DNA of 22,394 bases from a virus. A program made the translations under genes and the position numbers. The DNA is taken from IMG/VR virus record IMGVR_UViG_3300020020_000164, positions 1 through 22,394 of that record; one strand, written 5' to 3'. How positions within the stretch are numbered: position 1 is the first letter of the stretch; each line of letters starts with the position of its first letter. Below are positions 14,226 to 21,649 of the stretch, piece by piece. The notes beneath the pieces are model-generated. The model made no database searches, was not told the DNA's origin, and worked only from the letters and a program-made list of their open reading frames with translations.

Positions 14226-15614
14226 GTGCCGTGGCATGTCGAAGACGACAACGCTGACTGCCCAGGGTTCGCTGTCGTCAAGGACGAGGATTCGTCTGTG
14301 GCTGGGTGCCATGACACCGAGGCCGAGGCCGACGCCCAGGTCGAGGCTCTCTACGCCCAAGAGGTAATGGACGGCGAGGTACCTGAGGAGATGTCGGGTA
14401 CGGCGTGGGCCGGTGTCCTTGCAGTTGAGGGTGAGTGGACCGGCGACGGACGCATGTTCGCCCCCGGCTCCCTGGAGTGGGCTGATCTGCCGCTGCCGTT
14501 GAAGTGGCAACCCGCCGAATCGGAAGGACACACCGGCGCTGTCATCGTCGGCCGGATCGACAGCATCGTCCGGGACGGGAAACTGATCCGCGGCACCGGA
14601 ATCATGGACGACGACGGGCAGATGGGTGCCGAGGCGGTCCGGTTGATGCGGAAGCGCATGCTCCGCGGAACGTCGATCATGGCCGACGACACGGAAGACG
14701 AAGACATCGAATTCGTCTACGCCACCAACGACGAGAAGCCGGCAGAAGCACCCGAGGAACCCGCCGAAGGTGAAGACGTCGAAGTGCTGCCGTTGGGACC
14801 GTCGAAGATGGTTGTTCATCACGGCCGCATCCGCTCCTCCACCCTGTTGGCCGAACCGGCGTTCGTCGAAGCCACGATCGAACTCGACGAACCGGTCACC
14901 GCGGCCGCCTACACGGTGACTATTCCCGAGGTGTGGCCGGAGTGGTGGTTCCAGGAACCCGCCGAGCAGCCACCATTCGGCGCCCTGCACATCACACCCG
15001 AAGGCAGAGTCTTCGGATACCTCGGCCCAGCCAAAGTGCCGCACCGCGCGTTCCGGGCCTCAGGCCGGTCTATCACCATCCCCCGCGGAATCGATTACAC
15101 CGAGTTTCAGAACAAGCCCTGCCTCGTGGCTGGCGCTGATGGGCACGTCTATCGGATCAACGCCGGGAATGTGACGTTCGACTGCGGCCACCCATCCCCC
15201 TACGACACGAGGCGTGAGGACCCGTCGTGGGCGATGCAGCACTACGACAACTCGTGCAGTGTCGCCGCCAGGATCAGGGTGGGTGAAAACGGCCATGGGA
15301 CGTGGGTGGCTGGCGGGTTACTACACGGCATCACACCGGATGCGTTCGAACGGATGATGGCCTGCGCCCTCAGTGGTGACTGGCAGGGCGGGAAGTTGAA
15401 CGCCGCCCTGCTGGTCCCCGTTGAAGGGTTCCCCGTCGCCGCCGCGTCTATCCGGGTTCGGGACGATGCTTTGGTCGCGTCGACGGTGCCGATCGTGTTC
15501 GACGCGCCCGGTCCGGGTCCGGACACTCGGGCGACGTTGGAACGCATCGCCCGCAGCGTCGGCCGCGACGCCACCACCCGGTTCAAACTGCTACGGCAAC
15601 GGGCTGGGAGGTGA
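14226..15614 (+). CDS. Capsid maturation protease (prohead protease)
   Basis: A 462-residue protein that should cleave scaffold/delta segments of the capsid protein during prohead maturation. GTG 14226 is chosen because GGGGGTGAT (14214-14222), a near match to the ribosome complement, then has a 7-nt spacing; the adjacent GTG 14223 would leave 4. Residues 1-50 hold the CPGFAVVKDED...GCHDTEAEADAQVEALYAQE N-terminal module usual in this family. The protease core (about 60-220) has WAGVLAVEGEWTGDGRMFAP, LPLPLKW, likely catalytic H102 (GHTGAV) and S150 (RGTSIM), and LLAEPAFVEA. The second half (about 235-440) is the companion domain of actinophage proteases: GRVFGYLGP, GHVYRINAGNVTFDCGHPS, HYDNSC, GTWVAGGLL, ALSGDWQGG and VEGFPVA. 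Confidence 0.8.
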   Translation: MPWHVEDDNADCPGFAVVKDEDSSVAGCHDTEAEADAQVEALYAQEVMDGEVPEEMSGTAWAGVLAVEGEWTGDGRMFAPGSLEWADLPLPLKWQPAESEGHTGAVIVGRIDSIVRDGKLIRGTGIMDDDGQMGAEAVRLMRKRMLRGTSIMADDTEDEDIEFVYATNDEKPAEAPEEPAEGEDVEVLPLGPSKMVVHHGRIRSSTLLAEPAFVEATIELDEPVTAAAYTVTIPEVWPEWWFQEPAEQPPFGALHITPEGRVFGYLGPAKVPHRAFRASGRSITIPRGIDYTEFQNKPCLVAGADGHVYRINAGNVTFDCGHPSPYDTRREDPSWAMQHYDNSCSVAARIRVGENGHGTWVAGGLLHGITPDAFERMMACALSGDWQGGKLNAALLVPVEGFPVAAASIRVRDDALVASTVPIVFDAPGPGPDTRATLERIARSVGRDATTRFKLLRQRAGR

Positions 15615-15620
15615 CTCCTG

Positions 15621-15686
15621 ATGTGTGCTTGTGGAAAGACGACACCCCCACCGCCGCCTCCACCGCCCCCAGACACACCCCAATGA
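15621..15686 (+). CDS. 21-residue proline-rich peptide (mini gene)
   Basis: ATG TGT GCT TGT... encodes a CxC-containing N-terminus (MCACGKTT), nine consecutive prolines and a short DTPQ end, then TGA. GGGAGGTGA at 15606-15614, which overlaps the protease stop codon, is an almost perfect ribosome site 6 nt upstream, much better than most here; that is the main evidence for translation. It lies between the protease and the major capsid gene. A polyproline rod with a CxC tip could bind metal or a partner in the prohead. The function is unknown. Confidence 0.6.
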   Translation: MCACGKTTPPPPPPPPPDTPQ

Positions 15687-15699
15687 GGGTTTGTGTGAC

Positions 15700-15714
15700 T
15701 ATGATCTGAGATCA
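15700..15714 (+). promoter_or_regulatory. Candidate promoter -10 and palindrome before the major capsid gene
   Basis: TATGAT at 15700-15705, a good -10 hexamer, overlaps a perfect 6+1+6 palindrome TGATCT-G-AGATCA at 15702-15714 in the 113-nt gap before the capsid gene. This gap is less GC-rich than its surroundings. No -35 at 16-18 nt upstream is convincing. A dedicated promoter for the most abundant virion protein, possibly controlled through the palindrome, is a reasonable inference. Confidence 0.35.
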
Positions 15715-15799
15715 CAGCCGTCTACCATGAGCGGCAAACAATCTTCCTGGGGCCATCCAGGTGCAGACAGTAGTTGTCTTCACTTCACGGGGGCTCCAC

Positions 15800-17611
15800 A
15801 TGGCAAAGACCACGAGCGGCGGCGCTGGCGCCTCGGACGCCCCGTTCACACTTCCCGCCGATCTTACGAACCTCACCGGCGAGCAGCTTGAGGAGCTGCG
15901 GGTCAAGGCTGAGGCCGAGTTCGACGCAATCTACGACCAGGACGGCGGACCGCACGCCGACCAACTCGCCCGTGCAACTGAACTCGCCGACGCTTTGGAC
16001 AAGGTCCGGGAACGTGTGTCGGCGATCGAAACCGCCGCAGCGGAGACTCAGGCCAAGTTCGACGAGTTGCGTTCCCGCCGCGCACCCGCGGTTGAGGAAG
16101 ACCTCGAGGCTGAAGAGGTCATCGAGGATCCAGAGCCGGTGGAGGGCGAAGTCCTTCCCGCCGTGCCGCAGCTCGTGACCGCGGCCGGACGTCCGCAGGG
16201 CGGCGCCGTCACGGCCTCCCGGGATACCGGCGGCCTGTCCGGACCCAGACATCGCATCAACCCGTCGCTGTCTGGGGCGCGTGCTGTCGCCCCGCCGCAG
16301 GAGCCGGCCAAACTCGAACTGGCTATGACCGCATCGGTTGGTCTACCCGGAAAGTTTGAACCCGGCGCGAAACTGACCGACCTAAGCGCGCTCGGTGACC
16401 TGATGGAAAGCCGAGCACGGTCGATGGGTGACGCCGCAAGCGGTAGCCGCAGCCGCAAGCGCCGCGGACATGAGCCATATGGCGGAGCGCAGGTCGCGTC
16501 CATCCGCAATGAGTGGGCCGACAAGCTGTCCGACACGTCGACGGCCGACGCGGTGCAGGCATACATCGAGAAGGTTCAGGGCAACCGGACCGCATCGAAG
16601 TTCGAAACTCTGGTTGCTGGCGGCGGTTGGTGTGCACCGTCGCAGAACCGGTACGACTTCTTCAACATTGCCTGCGAAGGCGGCGGAATTGACCTGCCCA
16701 CGTTCGGTGTCGAACGTGGTGGCATCAACTTCCCCGTCAGCCCGAGCTTGGCGGACACGTTCGTCCCGGCCCTGCCGTGGCTGGTGCCGTTCACCAATGC
16801 GACGGTGCCGTGGTTGTGGACCGAAACCGACGACATTCTGACCGTCACCGGGTCCACGAACAAGCCGTGCATCCGGGTCCCCTGTAGCTCCATGACGAAT
16901 GTGCGGCTGGAGTGCTACGGCATCTGCTTGACCGCCGGCAACCTGGCCGACAACGCCTGGCCCGAGTCAACTAGGAACTTCCTGCGGCTGCTCATGGCGG
17001 CGCACTCCCACGCCTCTAATGGCCGGTACATCTCGCAGATCGTCACCGCCGCTGGTACAGCCATTACCGGCTGTGCGGGAGGGTCGGCGACGACCTCGCT
17101 GCTCGGCACGGCCGAGCTGGGGGCGTGGGACTACCGGTCCCGGTTCGGCATGTGTGAGACGGACGTGCTGGAGTGGATCCTTCCCGCATGGGCCAAGGGC
17201 GTCGTCCGATCCGACCTCGCGAAGCGGACCGGCGTGTCCGACTTCATGTGCGTCACCGACGCGGAGATCGCGGCTTGGTTCGACTGCCGCAACCTGCGTG
17301 TGCAGTTCGTGGAAGACTGGCAGGTCCGCGCCACCGGCCTACCGGGTGCATCAACGCCGATCGCCCGGTACCCGGCCAATGTCAACGGCCTTCTGTATGC
17401 GGCTGGCACTGTTGCCCGCGGCAACGGCATGAGCCTCGACCTGGGTGTGGTGCGTGACTCCACGTTGAACGCGGAAAACGACTTCACCGCGGCGTGGATG
17501 GAGGAGTGCCACCTGATCGCCCAGTTTGGGCACCAGGTGCGGAACTACTTCATCCCGATCTGCCCCGACGGCCGGACCGGTATCGCCAACCTCACCGACT
17601 GCTGCGCATAA
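15800..17611 (+). CDS. Major capsid protein with N-terminal scaffold/delta region
   Basis: A 603-residue protein. ATG 15800 is chosen because CACGGGGG (15786-15793) is 6 nt upstream; the longer in-frame start at 15761 lacks this. Residues about 24-92 are a charged coiled coil (LTGEQLEELRVKAEAEFDAI, LADALDKVRERVSAIETAAA). An acidic/Pro linker and a basic, low-complexity stretch (about 205-223, SRSRKRRG) follow. This is the expected removable delta/scaffold segment, cut by the protease just upstream. The remaining 380 residues (from about 225) form the shell domain, with FNIACEGGG, LPTFGVERGGINFPV, TDDILTVTGSTNKP and a C-terminal TAAWMEECHLIAQFGHQVRN. All 14 cysteines are in the shell part, none in the delta part. 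HK97 fold is inferred from position, length and layout. Confidence 0.8.
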   Translation: MAKTTSGGAGASDAPFTLPADLTNLTGEQLEELRVKAEAEFDAIYDQDGGPHADQLARATELADALDKVRERVSAIETAAAETQAKFDELRSRRAPAVEEDLEAEEVIEDPEPVEGEVLPAVPQLVTAAGRPQGGAVTASRDTGGLSGPRHRINPSLSGARAVAPPQEPAKLELAMTASVGLPGKFEPGAKLTDLSALGDLMESRARSMGDAASGSRSRKRRGHEPYGGAQVASIRNEWADKLSDTSTADAVQAYIEKVQGNRTASKFETLVAGGGWCAPSQNRYDFFNIACEGGGIDLPTFGVERGGINFPVSPSLADTFVPALPWLVPFTNATVPWLWTETDDILTVTGSTNKPCIRVPCSSMTNVRLECYGICLTAGNLADNAWPESTRNFLRLLMAAHSHASNGRYISQIVTAAGTAITGCAGGSATTSLLGTAELGAWDYRSRFGMCETDVLEWILPAWAKGVVRSDLAKRTGVSDFMCVTDAEIAAWFDCRNLRVQFVEDWQVRATGLPGASTPIARYPANVNGLLYAAGTVARGNGMSLDLGVVRDSTLNAENDFTAAWMEECHLIAQFGHQVRNYFIPICPDGRTGIANLTDCCA

Positions 17612-17666
17612 CCCATCTCGGTGATCCGCTACGAGCTGCTGCCGAATGTGAGGGGGGTGAAACCAA

Positions 17667-18578
17667 GTGCCTGGACCTAGGCAACTGGTGGATCCCCCCA
17701 CCTTCACCGACCGCAACTTCGGCCTACTATCAGTCGTGCAGGCCCGGTACGACGAACCGGATTCGCATTGGCGTAACGGGGTCACGTTCCAAACCTTGTG
17801 CGGCATGGGCTCATCCACGTATGACCCGTTCTGCATCGTCCCCGACCCGGCCACCAAAGCCGCCACACACACGACCCCGATCCGCGGGGCGCAGCCGTTC
17901 ACCCCGTTCGCGGAGGTGGACTGCTCACCCGTCGGCTACGACCAAGCACTCCAACGCGCTAGGGGTGTCGATGCGCTAACCAGGTCGGAGCCGTGGCAGG
18001 TCGAAAACGTGTTCTGGACCGGTGCTGCCGGCGGTGACGCGAACGCTGTCTACCCCCACCTGGCAGCCAACGAAAACGTGTTGGACACCGGGACGGTGCC
18101 GACGATTCTGCTGCAATGCGCCGCCGCAACTGTCACCGGCTCCACCGGCCTCGACGTTGTTGAAGGCATCGGCCGGCTCGAAAAAGCATTGGGCGACTGC
18201 TACAACGGGCAAGGTGTCCTGCACATCCCACTCATCCTGGGTGAGCAGCTGTTCCGGGCCGCTGTCGTCAAGGCCGACGGTGCCCAGTTGAAGACCCAGG
18301 CCGGCAACTTGGTCGCGTTGGGCGCCGGGTACACCGGGTCCGGGCCGGACGGCACGTTCATCCCCAACGCCGTCTGGATCTATGTGACCGGGCCGGTGTT
18401 CGCCTACCGGTCCGGTGTCGAGGCGTTCAACTTCCGGGAGACGTTCGACCGGGCCAACAACACCGTCAAAACCATCGCCGAACGTACCTACGTGCTCGGG
18501 TTTGACTGCTGCTGCCTGTTCGCCGTCCCTGTCTCTGTCGGTGGCATTGTCACCGGCCAACCCCTGTCCCCGTTCTAG
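17667..18578 (+). CDS. Second capsid-like structural protein (possible pentamer/vertex protein)
   Basis: A 303-residue protein, GTG start, with AGGGGGGTGA at 17651-17660 upstream. Features: DRNFGLLSVVQARYDEPDSH, GVTFQTLCGMG, FTPFAEVDCSP, then LQRARGVDALTRSEPWQVEN and VFWTGAA, which resembles the E-loop/spine region of HK97-fold and encapsulin-like shell proteins. The C-terminal third has LIPL-type strands, FIPNAVWIYVTGPVFAYRSG, FDRANNTVKTIAERTYVLGF and a CCC run. It has no scaffold region. Its place directly after the major capsid gene and its size match the proteins annotated as major capsid pentamer protein in cluster B mycobacteriophages (from memory). A decoration or vertex protein is an alternative. 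Confidence 0.6.
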   Translation: MPGPRQLVDPPTFTDRNFGLLSVVQARYDEPDSHWRNGVTFQTLCGMGSSTYDPFCIVPDPATKAATHTTPIRGAQPFTPFAEVDCSPVGYDQALQRARGVDALTRSEPWQVENVFWTGAAGGDANAVYPHLAANENVLDTGTVPTILLQCAAATVTGSTGLDVVEGIGRLEKALGDCYNGQGVLHIPLILGEQLFRAAVVKADGAQLKTQAGNLVALGAGYTGSGPDGTFIPNAVWIYVTGPVFAYRSGVEAFNFRETFDRANNTVKTIAERTYVLGFDCCCLFAVPVSVGGIVTGQPLSPF

Positions 18579-18592
18579 CCCTGGAAGGGGTT
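18559..18592 (+). other. Hairpin that can sequester the next ribosome site
   Basis: AACCCCT (18559-18565), in the last codons of the preceding gene, can pair with AGGGGTT (18586-18592), covering most of the GGAAGGGG ribosome site of the gene at 18597. Ribosomes finishing the upstream gene would open it, which would couple translation of the two. The stem is only 7 bp, so the effect is uncertain. Confidence 0.25.
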
Positions 18593-18596
18593 GACG

Positions 18597-19256
18597 ATGG
18601 TAAACCTTCTCTGCGACGCCCCAGCTCAGGGACTCGTAGTCCGCGTAATCAAGTTGGACTCGTGTGGTGTGCCGGTGACGGGGGCGGCGTCGGCGCAGAT
18701 CGTCATGGACGGCTTCACCCAGGTCGCGGTATCACCGCAGTACGACACCGGCGACCGGAAAATCACCCGCAAAGCCAACGGCACCCTGTGCCAAAACTAC
18801 AAACTGCCCGACCAGTTCACCAACGACGAAGTCACCATCGACTTCTGCGTCTGGAACCCCGGGCTGATCGTCAACACCATCGGCGCCCGACTACTCACCG
18901 GGTCGTTTTCGCCGACCGGGGCCGGGTTTGCGCACGGCACCTGGTCCAACGTCACCCCCGCGCACTGGTCGCTCGAGTTGTGGGGGCCTCCGTCGGCGGA
19001 CAGTTGCGCCACCGGCGTGCCGCTGTATTCGTACTGGTTCTGGCCGCACCTGGCCGATGCGAAGAAGGGCGACTACACCATCGGCGCCGACCCGACCATG
19101 CTGCAAATCATCGCCAACACCTATGACGGATCCACGTTGTGGACGGCGGGTGCTGCGTGGTTGGCTGCGGCAATTGTTGCGGGGGATCATCAGGGGAAGC
19201 TTTTGACACCTGTGGCCCCGCCGGCGTCGACGTGCAACATCCTCGCCTATCCGTGA
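18597..19256 (+). CDS. Structural protein, tail-tube-like (putative)
   Basis: A 219-residue protein. ATG 18597 is chosen because GGAAGGGG (18583-18590) is 6 nt upstream; TTG 18591 would abut the site. The sequence is beta-rich with a layout I associate with phage tail-tube proteins: VRVIKLDSCGVPVTGA, ITRKANGTLCQNYKLPDQFT, VTIDFCVWNPGLIVNTIGAR, then WSLELWGPPSADSC, YSYWFWPHLADAKKGDYTIG, and MLQIIANTYDGSTLWTAGAAW near the C-terminus. Its position, right after the capsid genes and before the head-to-tail adaptor, is early for a tail tube, so a capsid decoration protein is the main alternative. Six cysteines are spread through it. A strong hairpin lies 18 nt after its stop. Confidence 0.5.
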   Translation: MVNLLCDAPAQGLVVRVIKLDSCGVPVTGAASAQIVMDGFTQVAVSPQYDTGDRKITRKANGTLCQNYKLPDQFTNDEVTIDFCVWNPGLIVNTIGARLLTGSFSPTGAGFAHGTWSNVTPAHWSLELWGPPSADSCATGVPLYSYWFWPHLADAKKGDYTIGADPTMLQIIANTYDGSTLWTAGAAWLAAAIVAGDHQGKLLTPVAPPASTCNILAYP

Positions 19257-19274
19257 CCGATGATCTGATGGGCC

Positions 19275-19311
19275 GGGACCGGTCACTAAGGAACGGGGGG
19301 TGACCGGTCCC
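19275..19311. terminator. Perfect 12-bp hairpin after the capsid gene cluster
   Basis: GGGACCGGTCAC (19275-19286) pairs perfectly with GTGACCGGTCCC (19300-19311) around a 13-nt loop. It lies in the 78-nt gap after the tail-tube-like gene and 8 nt before the next ribosome site. It can act as a full or partial terminator, so capsid genes are transcribed more than the connector genes, or as a 3' end that stabilises the capsid mRNA. No T-run follows. Confidence 0.5.
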
Positions 19312-19334
19312 ACCACCGGAGGGAAGGTGACGGA

Positions 19335-20504
19335 ATGCCGAGACTTCTATACGCCGACCCCGGGTCCCAACTGGTGTATCAACGGTTGGGGACATCGCTG
19401 CGCAGCGCTAACGGCCGAACAGCCACCGTCTATGCCGACGCCGCCGGAACCACCCTGGCCGACATTGCCGCCTACGATCCGTCCAATCCTGGTGTGCCTG
19501 GCGCGGTGATTGCCGGGTCCACACTGATAGTGGACACGTTTTCGCTGCTGCCCTGGTTTTGGGGGCCACTCGCAGGTGATGACACGCTGTGGGTGCAGGT
19601 TGACGGCGGCCCGGTGGCGCAGATCAACGCCTACTACGATCCGCGGATCGACGCCGCCGCCACCGCAGCCGGGTTGGCGGCGGAAACTTCGGCGCGTATA
19701 GCAGCCGACACCGCACTCGGATTGGCGATCACTGTTGGAGACGCTGCCAGCGTTGCCACCGCAGCTGCCGATGCCACAACCAAGGCGAACGCAGCTCAGG
19801 CGACAGCTATCGCATCAGCGGCGGCTTCAGCGATTCAGAAGTCGCTGGTCGATGCGAAGGGTGACCTGCTCGTCGGCACCGCGGACGATACGGTGGCACG
19901 GTTGGCGGTGGGGACCGCGGGCTACATCCCGGTGGCTGATCCGGCTGCTGCGTCGGGGCTTTCGTACCAGCCGCGGGATCCCGACCAGTTCGCTGCGGGC
20001 ACCACGACGATGGACCGTAAGGCTGCGACAGCCTCACCGACGTGTACAAGCCAGTTGCTTCGCTTGATGTACTTCACCGCACCTCGGGCTGAGACCATCG
20101 CAAACGTCGCCGTACTCACCTCTGGTACAGCCGCCGGGGCGACGCCAACGCTCTGCCGAATCGGGGTCTATTCGGTTGCCGCCAACGGCGATTTGACCTT
20201 GGTTGGCGCGTGCGCGAACGATACAAGCCTGTTCGCAACCATCAATACCCGCTACGCAAGGGCGCTATCGGCCAGCTACAACGCGGTGCTGGGGCAGCGG
20301 TATGCGATGGGTGTATTGGTTGTGACGGCCGCTGCGACGCCCACGTTTGTGGGTATCGCCCCCAACTCGGCGCTAGTCACATCGTTTTCAACGAGCCCCC
20401 GCATCTCTGGCTCGCTCGCCGGTCAATCAGATTTGCCCAGCTCGATCGCGGCGGGTTCGGTAGCCGCAACAACCGTTCTTCCGTACGGAGAGGTGCTGCC
20501 GTAA
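19335..20504 (+). CDS. Head fibre / decoration-like protein (putative)
   Basis: A 389-residue protein with an excellent ribosome site GGAGGGAAGGTGA (19319-19331). Residues 1-100 are beta-rich (LLYADPGSQLVYQRLG, GDDTLWVQVDGGPVAQINAY). An Ala-rich, probably trimeric coiled coil covers about 104-170. Residues 174-212 hold AKGDLLVGTADDTVARLAVG followed by TAGYIPVADPAAASGLSY, a linker motif common in phage tail-fibre and fibre-like proteins. Residues 213-389 form a beta-rich head domain (LLRLMYFTAPRAETIANVAV, RYAMGVLVV). The fibre architecture in a head-gene context suggests a capsid-attached fibre that may bind host or surfaces; a minor tail protein is the alternative. Confidence 0.6.
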   Translation: MPRLLYADPGSQLVYQRLGTSLRSANGRTATVYADAAGTTLADIAAYDPSNPGVPGAVIAGSTLIVDTFSLLPWFWGPLAGDDTLWVQVDGGPVAQINAYYDPRIDAAATAAGLAAETSARIAADTALGLAITVGDAASVATAAADATTKANAAQATAIASAAASAIQKSLVDAKGDLLVGTADDTVARLAVGTAGYIPVADPAAASGLSYQPRDPDQFAAGTTTMDRKAATASPTCTSQLLRLMYFTAPRAETIANVAVLTSGTAAGATPTLCRIGVYSVAANGDLTLVGACANDTSLFATINTRYARALSASYNAVLGQRYAMGVLVVTAAATPTFVGIAPNSALVTSFSTSPRISGSLAGQSDLPSSIAAGSVAATTVLPYGEVLP

Positions 20505-20794
20505 TGCCCCGCACCCTGATCTCCGACGACGGTGTGACCCGCCGGTACCGCGTCACCGACGCTGGCGGCCAGCAGATCGGCTTTGACGAGGAGCACGTCG
20601 CCACCGCCGAGGAAGCCAACGCGGCCAGCATCGCAGCCAACGCCCGCGCCGCCCTGGCTGCGAACGCCACCTACCTGGCCATTGGCACGCCCAACAACGC
20701 GCAGGTCGTGGCGCAGGTGAACCGGCTCACCCGCGAATGCCAGGCCGTGATCCGGTTGCTACTCGGAGTGCTGGACTCCACCGACGGCACCTAG
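20504..20794 (+). CDS. Small phage protein with Ala-rich C-terminal helices
   Basis: A 96-residue protein whose ATG shares one base with the preceding stop (TAATG); GGAGAGGTG at 20487-20495 is its ribosome site. The N-terminus is a short beta region (ISDDGVTRRYRVTDAGGQQIGFDEEH), followed by helical segments (EEANAASIAANARAALAANA) and a closing amphipathic helix VAQVNRLTRECQAVIRLLLG. The NRLTRxxxAxIRLLL ending is frequent in small proteins following fibre genes in actinophages. It may be an accessory or chaperone for the fibre before it. The function is unknown. Confidence 0.6.
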   Translation: MPRTLISDDGVTRRYRVTDAGGQQIGFDEEHVATAEEANAASIAANARAALAANATYLAIGTPNNAQVVAQVNRLTRECQAVIRLLLGVLDSTDGT

Positions 20795-20809
20795 AAAGGA
20801 GATGAACCA

Positions 20810-21649
20810 ATGCCCATACCAGCAGGTGGTGGCGGGGGAGAATCCCCCGGGACGGGTGGCACCGGTGGCCCCTGCGACCCGTGGGATGCCATCTTCTGCT
20901 GCACCCTCACCCCCGAATCCGCCGCCATAACAGGGCAAGCACTGCTGGCCGCAACCGAAGTCCTGTACCACCTGTCCGGGCAAAGGTTCGGGTTGTGTGA
21001 GTTCACATTCCGGCCGTGCCGGCACGACTGCTACGGCAACTCGTGGCCCTTCGACGGCGGCAGCTGGTGGCAGTGGGGCGGGTCCTACCCTCGGCCGGTG
21101 CTGTTTGACGGAGCTTGGTTCAATTTGACCTGCGGCTCCTGCGCAGGGTCCTGCAGCTGCGGGCCGTTGGAGGAAGCCTGGCTACCCGGACCGATCAACA
21201 CCATCATCTCCGTCAAGTTGGACGGGCAGACCATGCCCGCCAGTGCGTACCGGGTGGATGACTTCCGGAAGCTGGTGCGGGTCGACGGCGGGCGTTGGCC
21301 GGCATGTCAAGACCTCTCTGCGGCGGACACCGAAGACAACACCTGGTCCGTCACGTTGACCATCGGCGAGGAAGTCCCGACGATCGGGGAGATGGCCGTC
21401 GGCGAACTGGCCTGCGAAATCATCAACTCCTGCCTCGGCCTGACCTGCGCCCTGCCCAAAAACGCTGCCTCCGTGTCCCGGCAGGGCATCACCATCGACT
21501 TCCCCACCTTCACCGAACTCCTCTCGTCCGGCATGCTCGGCCTGCGGTGGACTGACATGTTCATAGCCACCTACAACCCGCAACGGTTGAAAGCCGCACC
21601 GATGGTGTTCGACGTCGACGGGTACCTGTACCGGCGTGCAGGCACATGA
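20810..21649 (+). CDS. Head-to-tail adaptor (connector) protein
   Basis: A 279-residue protein, ATG 20810, with AAAGGAGATGA at 20795-20805 as a near-ideal ribosome site. After a Gly-rich leader come ALLAATEVLYHLSGQRFGLC and EFTFRPCRHDC, then a Cys-rich insertion (LTCGSCAGSCSCGPL), PINTIISVKLDGQTMPASAY with RVDDFRKLVRVDG, a strand WSVTLTIGEEVP and a helix GEMAVGELACEIINSCLGL. The block LSGxxFGxC...VRPCR...C and the helix-strand order match actinophage head-to-tail adaptors (gp6-like), which form the ring under the portal. The 14 cysteines are many for a phage neck protein. Confidence 0.75.
   Translation: MPIPAGGGGGESPGTGGTGGPCDPWDAIFCCTLTPESAAITGQALLAATEVLYHLSGQRFGLCEFTFRPCRHDCYGNSWPFDGGSWWQWGGSYPRPVLFDGAWFNLTCGSCAGSCSCGPLEEAWLPGPINTIISVKLDGQTMPASAYRVDDFRKLVRVDGGRWPACQDLSAADTEDNTWSVTLTIGEEVPTIGEMAVGELACEIINSCLGLTCALPKNAASVSRQGITIDFPTFTELLSSGMLGLRWTDMFIATYNPQRLKAAPMVFDVDGYLYRRAGT

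Noticed and set aside
13554-15044. 496-residue minus-strand open frame
   Set aside because: Antisense shadow of the 2H phosphoesterase and protease genes, whose plus frames hold catalytic motifs and normal composition.
15694-15716. TGTGA ... TCACA inverted pair resembling a CRP site
   Set aside because: The spacer is 13 nt, not the 6 nt of CRP sites; the inner 13-bp palindrome is the more convincing element.
17621-17680. 19-codon GTG ORF (VIRYELLPNVRGVKP...) between the two capsid genes
   Set aside because: No ribosome site upstream, and it runs over the ribosome site of the next gene; kept only as a remote possibility.
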